Shown here: one piece after another, positions 5,665-11,180 of the stretch
Position numbering within the stretch: position 1 is the stretch's first letter
Layout of the letters: the number at the start of each line of letters is the position of its first letter
Origin: Clostridiales bacterium
GTDB lineage: Bacteria > Bacillota > Clostridia > Oscillospirales > JAAYOS01
NCBI GenBank assembly: GCA_012521525.1
Contig: JAAYMG010000227.1
Span: 1-11,180 of the forward strand
Reading direction: 5' to 3'
Length of the DNA: 11,180 bases
Notes under the pieces: generated by a model
Databases searched by the model: none
What the model was told of the DNA's origin: nothing
Seen by the model: the letters and a program-made list of their open reading frames with translations, nothing else
Position numbers and translations under genes: made by a program

Positions 5665-6675
5665 GTGCCTACAATCAAGGAGATCGCTTCAATAACCGGG
5701 TACTCTGCCAGTACCGTTTCTATCGTATTGAGCGGAAAAGCTAAGGAGAGAAAAATTCCTCAGGCGACACAGGAGAAAATCATCAAGACTGCAAGGGAGC
5801 TGGGATATACCCCGAATATATCCGCACGCAGACTGAGAAACATATCCGCTTCACAGAAGCTTGTCCTGGCGGTGTTTTGGGCCAATGATTTCCGGGCGCA
5901 GATGGTTGTCAGGTTCCTGCGGGGATTGCAGAATGAAGTCGCCGAAAGCGGAACTGAATGTGAGATAATCATCCGGCCCTATGCCAATGGTACCCTCTCC
6001 GAAGCAGCTTCGCTCAAAGAGATGAACATGTTCAACGCGGCGATCATATGCAACGCCTCCGCCGCGGATATCGAGTTCCTGGAGAACACCCGTTTTCCGA
6101 TACCTATAGTCCTTTATAACAGGAACTCCGAAAGGTATTGCACGGTGAATGTGGACAACTCAAAACTCGGCTCGCTTGCGGCTGAAATTTTCCTGTCCCA
6201 CGGCAAGAAAAACCCGGCTGCCATAACTTCCGAGCCGGTATTCTCCGATATGGACCTGAGAATCGAAAGCTTCTTCTACTCTTTCAGGAAAGCCAATATT
6301 TCTAAGAGGACGGTCATATATCAGGAAAACTCGATGAAAGGCGGATACAGGGCCGCAAAGCAGCTGGCTGAATCGGGTGAGTTGCCTGACTGTTTGTTCT
6401 GTGCCTCCGATGCTTTGGCAATAGGGGCGTTGAAAGCGTTCAACCAGTGCGGCATCCGCGTGCCGGAAGATATCGAGCTGATAAGCGTTGGCAACGGCGA
6501 ACAGGAGCTGGAGGAATACGCGTCGTCGGCATTGTCGGTCGTTTATGTCCCAATGGAGGAAATGGCTTCTTTCTGCTTCAGGATTTTGCTTGATGTCATA
6601 TCCGGCAAAGTACATCCCCCTTACTCGGTCATTTTGCCGGTCAAGTATATACCGCGGGAAAGCGCGGGCGCGTGA
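5665..6675 (+). CDS. LacI-family transcriptional regulator
   Basis: This 336-residue DNA-binding regulator has the standard family layout and length. An N-terminal helix-turn-helix (about residues 3-24: TIKEIASITGYSASTVS) is followed by the third helix and the hinge helix ARRLRN (about 53-58). The ligand-binding domain of periplasmic-binding-protein fold runs from about residue 66 to the end. In it CASDALAIGALKAF and RVPEDIELISVGN are the conserved late segments of the family. The GTG at 5665 is chosen because it starts exactly at the family N-terminus and is preceded by AAGGGAGGA (5646-5654). Such proteins usually repress sugar-uptake or sugar-use genes until an effector binds. The next gene on the same strand is SBP2, whose promoter region carries a LacI-like site, so SBP2 is the likeliest target. 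The effector is unknown. Confidence 0.93.
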   Translation: MPTIKEIASITGYSASTVSIVLSGKAKERKIPQATQEKIIKTARELGYTPNISARRLRNISASQKLVLAVFWANDFRAQMVVRFLRGLQNEVAESGTECEIIIRPYANGTLSEAASLKEMNMFNAAIICNASAADIEFLENTRFPIPIVLYNRNSERYCTVNVDNSKLGSLAAEIFLSHGKKNPAAITSEPVFSDMDLRIESFFYSFRKANISKRTVIYQENSMKGGYRAAKQLAESGELPDCLFCASDALAIGALKAFNQCGIRVPEDIELISVGNGEQELEEYASSALSVVYVPMEEMASFCFRILLDVISGKVHPPYSVILPVKYIPRESAGA

Positions 6676-6763
6676 TTTCCGATGATGATGTGTTATGTAC
6701 AATGATTTTAGCCGATACTATTTGCTTAGTTTATCAATGATTGGTTATTTGAGTCCTAATGTC

Positions 6764-6800
6764 AAATGCTGCCAGTATAAGGAAAAGGCAGCATTTTTTT
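6764..6800 (+). terminator. Intrinsic terminator after the LacI-family gene
   Basis: A perfect 10-bp stem pairs AAATGCTGCC (6764-6773) with GGCAGCATTT (6787-6796) around a 13-base loop, followed by a T-run to 6800 and more Ts after a single C. It separates the regulator from SBP2. Confidence 0.85.
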
Positions 6801-6825
6801 CTTTTTGTAATTATTTTTTGCAAAG

Positions 6826-6887
6826 TTGACAGAATATAAGTTTAAGTTATGTGGTAGTATTTGATTGTTTGACTAAAACGTTATACT
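6826..6887 (+). promoter_or_regulatory. Promoter region of SBP2 (exact elements uncertain)
   Basis: A perfect TTGACA lies at 6826-6831, but the best -10 at a normal distance is only TATGTG (6848-6853, spacer 16). A better -10, TATACT (6882-6887), has TTGATT (6861-6866) 15 bases upstream and would leave a leader of under 20 bases before the ribosome binding site. Either or both may be used. Confidence 0.4.
6872..6887. promoter_or_regulatory. LacI-type operator candidate upstream of SBP2
   Basis: The core TAAAACGTTATA (6874-6885) matches its reverse complement at 10 of 12 positions, and the 16-base version 6872-6887 at 12 of 16. It is centred on CG (6879/6880), as is typical of LacI-family sites, and overlaps the TATACT -10 candidate. 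A bound regulator there would block SBP2 transcription. The LacI-family gene just upstream is the natural candidate. Confidence 0.45.
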
Positions 6888-6910
6888 AAAACATGTGAAG
6901 GTGGTAAATC

Positions 6911-8557
6911 ATGAAGCAAATCAGATTCCTGGTGTTGCTGATGGCTGCATTTTTACTTACCGGTCTTTTTGCAGGTTGTAATACAAATGCAGGCACTGTA
7001 ACCCCAACCCCGTCAAGCCAATCCGGTTCGCCCAGCAGCACGCCTGCAACCGAAACTCCCGGAAGCGAGCTGCCGTACCCGAAACTCAGTGCCGAACCGG
7101 TAGAGGTAACAGTTTGGCAGACATTTAGTGCAAACTATATCGCATCAATGAACGACTCCGAATTTGTAAATTACCTGGAGGAAGTGACAAACGTACGCCT
7201 GAAGTTTAAGGAAGCTTCTCCGGCGGATGCGTCAACAGCATTTAACCTGATGATTAATTCAGGCGACTACGCCGATATAATCAGGCCCGAAAGCCTCCAA
7301 TACCCGGGCGGCCCCGACAAGGCCATAGCGGACGGTGTATACCTGAGACTCAATGAGTATATCGAAAAATATGCACCAAACTATGCCGCAAAACGCACCG
7401 TCACCCCTGATGTGGCCCGCCAGACGATTACGGACTCGGGGAATATATGGTCGATGTATACTCTCAATGATCCGGCGGAATATCCCTGGAACGGTCTTGC
7501 GCTGAGAGGAGATATCCTCGAGAAAAAAGGACTGGATCTTCCCGTTACCCTGAATGATTGGGAGAATGCATTCAAAGCATTTATGGATGAGGGTGTAGAG
7601 TATCCGTTACTGTTCGATATGTCCGGCGTTTCACTCAACAGTGAGTTCTTGTCCGCATTCCAGATCGGTAAAGAGTTCTTCCAGAAAAACGGAAAAGTTT
7701 ACTATGGATATATTGAGCCCGAGTTCAAGGAATACCTTACACTGATGAATGACTGGTATAACAAAGGCTACATTGACAGAGAGTTCACTACCCGCGGTGT
7801 CAACTTTGCTATTTTCGGCGGAGATCCTCTGACACAGATCTTGAACGGTAAGTCAGCGGCCGGACTGTTCCCCTGGGGTTATACCGCAAATGCCAAGGCA
7901 GTTGACGGGTCGACAACGATCGAAGGTTTCTATTTGTCACCGGTTTCCGCTCCTGTCAGGAATGTAGGGGATACTATCCATTTCAGATTCACATCGCCTG
8001 AAGCAAAGACGCCAAACGCTGTATCTACCGCATGCGAGAACGTGGAATTGGTTATAAGGCTGATGGATTACCTGTACACTGATGAAGGTGCCCTTCTGAT
8101 GAACTATGGCAAGGAAGGCATCAGTTACACGATGCAGGACGGAAAACCTGTATATACCGATATCATTCTGAAGAACCCGGACGGCTTCAGTTTCGATGCA
8201 GTATTATACAAATACACATGGTTTGACGGTGTCGGAATGGGCGACTTCAAGCGCCTCTGGCAAGGGTTTATAGGAACACCTGCTGAAAAGGCACTGGACG
8301 CCTACAATGTCTGGAATAAGGATAAAAACGACTATATGCTTCCTATAGCACTGACCATGACAGCTGAAGAGGGTCAGGAATATAGTGTGACATATGGTGA
8401 TATTCAAACCTATGTATATGAAACGATCCCACAGTTCATTATCGGATCCAAGCCGATCAGCGAGTTCGATGATTTCGTGAATCAAATAAAGGCTATGGGC
8501 ATCGATCGTTGCATCGAGCTTCAGCAGAATGCACTCGACAGATATAACGCCCGTTAA
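6911..8557 (+). CDS. Extracellular solute-binding lipoprotein, ABC transporter (SBP2)
   Basis: The 548-residue product is a second binding lipoprotein of the same type as SBP1. It has a signal peptide with lipobox LFAGC (Cys23), a Thr/Ser/Pro-rich linker to about residue 55, then the large binding domain. The start is supported by AAGGTGG (6898-6904) 6 bases upstream. Similarity to SBP1 runs from PYP and the VWQTF/IWQTF segment to the shared C-terminal ALDRYNAR. Blocks such as EFLSAFQIGKEF, STTIEGF and VGDTIHFRFT are identical. Linkers and signal peptides differ in sequence and so does the upstream DNA, which argues for an old duplication with separate regulation. It has its own promoter region and terminator and no permease beside it. 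It probably shares a transporter encoded elsewhere or the one starting at 10429. The ligand is unknown; a carbohydrate is inferred from the family and the LacI neighbour. Confidence 0.92.
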   Translation: MKQIRFLVLLMAAFLLTGLFAGCNTNAGTVTPTPSSQSGSPSSTPATETPGSELPYPKLSAEPVEVTVWQTFSANYIASMNDSEFVNYLEEVTNVRLKFKEASPADASTAFNLMINSGDYADIIRPESLQYPGGPDKAIADGVYLRLNEYIEKYAPNYAAKRTVTPDVARQTITDSGNIWSMYTLNDPAEYPWNGLALRGDILEKKGLDLPVTLNDWENAFKAFMDEGVEYPLLFDMSGVSLNSEFLSAFQIGKEFFQKNGKVYYGYIEPEFKEYLTLMNDWYNKGYIDREFTTRGVNFAIFGGDPLTQILNGKSAAGLFPWGYTANAKAVDGSTTIEGFYLSPVSAPVRNVGDTIHFRFTSPEAKTPNAVSTACENVELVIRLMDYLYTDEGALLMNYGKEGISYTMQDGKPVYTDIILKNPDGFSFDAVLYKYTWFDGVGMGDFKRLWQGFIGTPAEKALDAYNVWNKDKNDYMLPIALTMTAEEGQEYSVTYGDIQTYVYETIPQFIIGSKPISEFDDFVNQIKAMGIDRCIELQQNALDRYNAR

Positions 8558-8589
8558 AATCATTTTCGCACACATCACAATGTATATTG

Positions 8590-8621
8590 AAGCGCCGGTG
8601 TTTTGAGCACCGGCGCTTTTT
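8590..8621 (+). terminator. Intrinsic terminator after SBP2
   Basis: An 11-bp stem (8590-8600 with 8608-8618) closes a 7-base loop and runs into Ts to 8621, 32 bases after the SBP2 stop. It lies between SBP2 and the convergent MATE gene. The minus-strand side has no U-run, so a role for the MATE gene is doubtful. Confidence 0.85.
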
Positions 8622-8640
8622 CCTGCACAGATATTTTACT

Positions 8641-10098
8641 TTACGATATCGCGCTTTTCCATTTTCCCGAGTTATATCTTGCCAGGACCAATACCGAACG
8701 CAGCGCCTGGTCGACGGCCAAAGCGATCCAGGCTCCGTATAGTCCCAGTCCGGTGGCGTTTACAAGCAGTATGGCCAGACCCGGGCGGACCAATAGAACG
8801 GTCACAAACGAAATTATTGCTATAGACCTCGTATCACCGGCACCTCTCAGTGCGCCTGAAAGGATGAACTGCGATGACTGCAGCGGTTGTATCAACGCAA
8901 CGAACATCAGGATGTATGCGCCCTGAGTTATGACCTCGGCTTCATCGCTGTAAAGGCTCACGATCTGCCTGCCGAAGAAGAAGAATATCAAAGCGAGCAA
9001 AATCGATACGTACATGCCCAGCCGTCTTGTCCTTCTGCTGTAGGCCTGGGCCATGTCGGGCCTTTTTTTGCCCAGGCTTTGCCCGACGAGCGAGGTGGCG
9101 GAAACCGCGAATGCCTGTCCGTTCATGAAGGATAATGCCTGGATATTCATGCATATATTGTGGATCGCATAGGCTACAGTGCCGAGCGAAGCGACGGTTC
9201 TGGCATAGATGATCATACCTGCGCGCATCACAAGCTGCTCACCCATGGCAGGGAGCCCGATCTTGAATATGCTCTTCATTGTTTCCCAATGCGGCTTGAA
9301 GCTGTCTTTAAACGACAGATGCAGGTATTGCCCTTTGCGCAGTACAACTATAAATGCCATTATCAGGGCTGTGCATTGTCCGATCACGGTTGCGATAGAA
9401 GCACCTGCTACCTCCAGTCTCGGGAAACCGAGGTGACCTTCGATCAACAGGTAGTTGCATATTACGTTGACGATGTTCGCAATGAGATTGTAGATCATGG
9501 CGATCCTGGTACTGCCGACACCGCGCAAAGTAGCTGTTATGGTGCTCGTAACTGCCAAACCGACAAAACCGATCATCTGTATCCTCAAATAGGTTGTGGC
9601 GGGTCCGAGCGTTTCCTCGGTGGCGCCCATAAACCGGACAAGCTGTTCTGAAAAAACATAACCGAAAACGGAAGATACTGCAGACAACACTAGTGTAAGG
9701 AGCAAAGCCTGGCGAAGTATTCGGTTCGCCTTTTCCTGGTTTCCTTCACCCTTTGCCCTTGCGACCAGGGCAGTCGCGCCGACGTTCATGGCCATGAACA
9801 TCGTCATCATCAAAAACTTGGGCTGCGTCGTAAGTCCGACCGCCGCTATAGCCCATGAACCGAGGTTGCCGACCATCATCATGTCCGCCATCGACGCAAG
9901 CTGCGTCAGAACGAACTCAACAAAGGACGGCCACGCAATATGGATGACATCCGTGTAAAGCATTTTGGAGCTGACCTCGGGCGGCAGGTGCTTGGTCACA
10001 CGTTCGTATTTGCCGTAGTCGTTTCCCGACTCGTCCCCGCCTTCAGGAACGAGGTCAAGCGCCATTACGTGTTTGGCTTGTTTCTGTTCAATACTCAA
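8641..10098 (-). CDS. MATE-family multidrug/cation antiporter
   Basis: The 485-residue inner-membrane protein should export organic cations or drugs in exchange for Na+ or H+. It shows about twelve hydrophobic segments in two homologous halves (roughly residues 55-250 and 275-475). Family-like motifs are MADMMMVGNLG and GATALVARAKGEG in the first half and the late SGALRGAGDTR. It starts with TTG at 10098, preceded by GGATGAGG with GAGG 4 bases upstream. The next in-frame ATG (10065) has no ribosome binding site. With the TTG start a hydrophilic tail of about 45 residues precedes the first membrane segment, somewhat longer than usual. Substrate cannot be predicted. It is a single gene, convergent to SBP2 and divergent from the permease, and may have no link to sugar uptake. 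Confidence 0.92.
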   Translation of the reverse strand: MSIEQKQAKHVMALDLVPEGGDESGNDYGKYERVTKHLPPEVSSKMLYTDVIHIAWPSFVEFVLTQLASMADMMMVGNLGSWAIAAVGLTTQPKFLMMTMFMAMNVGATALVARAKGEGNQEKANRILRQALLLTLVLSAVSSVFGYVFSEQLVRFMGATEETLGPATTYLRIQMIGFVGLAVTSTITATLRGVGSTRIAMIYNLIANIVNVICNYLLIEGHLGFPRLEVAGASIATVIGQCTALIMAFIVVLRKGQYLHLSFKDSFKPHWETMKSIFKIGLPAMGEQLVMRAGMIIYARTVASLGTVAYAIHNICMNIQALSFMNGQAFAVSATSLVGQSLGKKRPDMAQAYSRRTRRLGMYVSILLALIFFFFGRQIVSLYSDEAEVITQGAYILMFVALIQPLQSSQFILSGALRGAGDTRSIAIISFVTVLLVRPGLAILLVNATGLGLYGAWIALAVDQALRSVLVLARYNSGKWKSAIS

Positions 10099-10135
10099 TA
10101 TACCTCATCCTATCTTGCTTTTTACATACTTTTTT

Positions 10136-10144
10136 ATTATAACA
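10136..10144 (-). promoter_or_regulatory. Extended -10 promoter of the MATE gene
   Basis: On the minus strand the sequence reads TGTTATAAT, a perfect TATAAT (10141-10136) with the extended TG element. No good -35 is seen, which an extended -10 can tolerate. The leader to the TTG start would be about 30 bases. Confidence 0.55.
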
Positions 10145-10293
10145 TATAAATCTCAGAATTCCACTTATGAGGCTTTACAAAAAAACGGGGCGGGAAGTAC
10201 CAAGCTTTAATCATAATATATATCAGATACCATGGATTCGTTTCGTGATACCCAAGAAACTATTGTCTAAATAAAGCGAATTTGTGAGTTGTG

Positions 10294-10323
10294 TTGACTA
10301 TAAGCATTTGTTTATGGTAATAT
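10294..10323 (+). promoter_or_regulatory. Promoter of the ABC permease operon
   Basis: TTGACT (10294-10299, 5 of 6) is followed after 18 bases by TAATAT (10318-10323, 4 of 6). Transcription would start near 10330, about 100 bases before the permease ATG. Confidence 0.5.
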
Positions 10324-10428
10324 TTGTATGATTGGATAAATAATGGCTATGATTTTTAGAATTATCTGATCAGGTTTATATTTATAACAGAAAAGGTGGT
10401 TTGCTTAAACAGGACGAGGAAGTTGACG

Positions 10429-11180
10429 ATGAGGCGCAGGGAAGTTCTGACCGCATGGCTGCTATTGAGCCCGGCACTGGCCGGTTTCTTGATTTTCTAC
10501 ATAGTGCCTTTCCTTGAGAGTGTTTGGTACTCGTTCCTCACGGATATGTTCAGCCGGCGCTTTGCAGGGTTGGACAACTATGCGAGGTTGCTCGGCAACC
10601 CCGCTTTTCTGAAAGGAATGTGGAATACGTTTCAATTCAACCTGATGGGCATTCCGATAAGCGCCGGAGGAGCCTTTCTGCTGGCACTTGCGCTCAAGAG
10701 GGTCACCAAGGGAGCGACATTCTTTAAGGCGGCGATGTTGGCGGCGCTGGTGCTTCCGGCATCGTCGGTGTCGGTGGTTTGGAACATATTTTTCGCCAAC
10801 GACGGGATCTTGAACGGATGGCTGGCAGGGTTAGGAATGGAACCTGTCAACTGGCTCGGTTCGAACTGGGCGCGTATTGTTGTGCTGCTGTTGTACCTTT
10901 GGAGAAACATAGGTTATAACATGGTGATTTATATAGCCGGGCTTGCGGCCATCCCCCGCGAGTATTACGAAATCTCAAGGATTGAAGGCGCAAACGCCTG
11001 GCAGAGCTTCATATATGTGACCATGCCGTGCCTGAAGGAAAGCATATTCTTTGTCCTTCTTATGTCTATTATGGGCGGTTTCAAGGTATTCCGGGAGGTA
11101 TATGCAATATCCGGAGCATATCCGCACGAAAGCATATATATGCTCCAGAATTTCATGAACAACCTGTTTTCAAGGCTTGA
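10429..11180 (+). CDS. Carbohydrate ABC transporter permease (MalF/UgpA/LplB type), 3' end missing
   Basis: This is an integral membrane subunit of a CUT1-type importer, which passes solute from a binding lipoprotein across the membrane using ATP hydrolysed by a partner ATPase. 250 codons are visible and the frame is open to the window end; full-length members have about 290-320 residues. The ATG at 10429 has GAGGA (10416-10420) 8 bases upstream. Hydrophobic segments lie at about residues 9-30, 65-85, 100-122, 146-170 and 205-222. The EAA loop that contacts the ATPase is clear: EYYEISRIEGANAW from residue 178, with the conserved Gly at 187, followed by YVTMPCL. A second permease and often a binding protein normally follow. 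SBP1 and SBP2 belong to the matching transporter class, so one or both might feed this channel, but that is inference. Confidence 0.93.
   Translation, partial: MRRREVLTAWLLLSPALAGFLIFYIVPFLESVWYSFLTDMFSRRFAGLDNYARLLGNPAFLKGMWNTFQFNLMGIPISAGGAFLLALALKRVTKGATFFKAAMLAALVLPASSVSVVWNIFFANDGILNGWLAGLGMEPVNWLGSNWARIVVLLLYLWRNIGYNMVIYIAGLAAIPREYYEISRIEGANAWQSFIYVTMPCLKESIFFVLLMSIMGGFKVFREVYAISGAYPHESIYMLQNFMNNLFSRL

Larger units (their letters stand above)
10099..10428. other. Divergent intergenic region between MATE and permease genes
   Basis: It holds the MATE promoter near its left edge (minus strand) and the permease promoter near 10294-10323 (plus strand). Between them (about 10150-10290) I see no gene, terminator or strong repeat, only AT-rich DNA with a weak 5-bp inverted repeat (GTTTC/GAAAC, about 10235-10255). 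Confidence 0.6.

Noticed and set aside
9160..9651. Plus-strand open frame of 163 codons within the MATE gene
   Set aside because: It is antisense to a clear MATE transporter and has no recognisable features.
10401..10514. Possible small leader ORF starting at TTG 10401 after AAAGGTGG
   Set aside because: The TTG is very close to the purine tract, the 37-codon product looks random, and it overlaps the permease gene in another frame. GAGGA at 10416-10420 fits the permease ATG well.

Overview
The window looks like chromosomal DNA from a Gram-positive bacterium, most likely a Bacillota member of the Clostridia/Paenibacillus type. It has moderate GC, strong purine-rich Shine-Dalgarno sites, GTG and TTG starts beside ATG, sigma-A-like promoters, hairpin plus U-tract terminators, lipoprotein signal peptides, and a GHKL kinase paired with a LytTR-type regulator. 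I cannot name a genus. There is no CRISPR array, transposase, tRNA or rRNA that I can see.

Layout, left to right. (1) 1-1230 (+): the C-terminal part of a CocE/NonD-family alpha/beta hydrolase that begins outside the window. (2) 1231-1664: a long leader with a promoter, an operator-like inverted repeat and a long hairpin. (3) 1665-3335 (+): a solute-binding lipoprotein (SBP1), closed by a terminator. (4) 5066 to 3512 (-): a two-gene signalling operon. Its response regulator has lost its middle and its DNA-binding domain. Its sensor kinase is intact. (5) 5067-5664: an intergenic region with nested palindromes, a candidate structured non-coding RNA ending in a strong terminator, and the promoter of the next gene. 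(6) 5665-6675 (+): a LacI-family regulator. (7) 6911-8557 (+): SBP2, a close paralogue of SBP1. (8) 10098 to 8641 (-): a MATE-family exporter. (9) 10429-11180 (+): the start of a CUT1-type sugar ABC permease gene cut by the window end.

The theme is uptake and processing of an extracellular, probably carbohydrate-related, substrate. Two paralogous binding proteins each sit as a single-gene transcription unit with no permease beside them, while a permease operon of the matching transporter class starts at the right edge. CG-centred near-palindromes lie over the SBP2 promoter region and upstream of the LacI gene promoter, which suggests that this regulator controls SBP2 and perhaps itself. The two-component pair is oriented against SBP1, and its regulator is probably non-functional.

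Items most worth a second look: the internally deleted response regulator, the candidate structured RNA at about 5246-5480, the hairpin leader of SBP1, and the paralogous orphan binding proteins.
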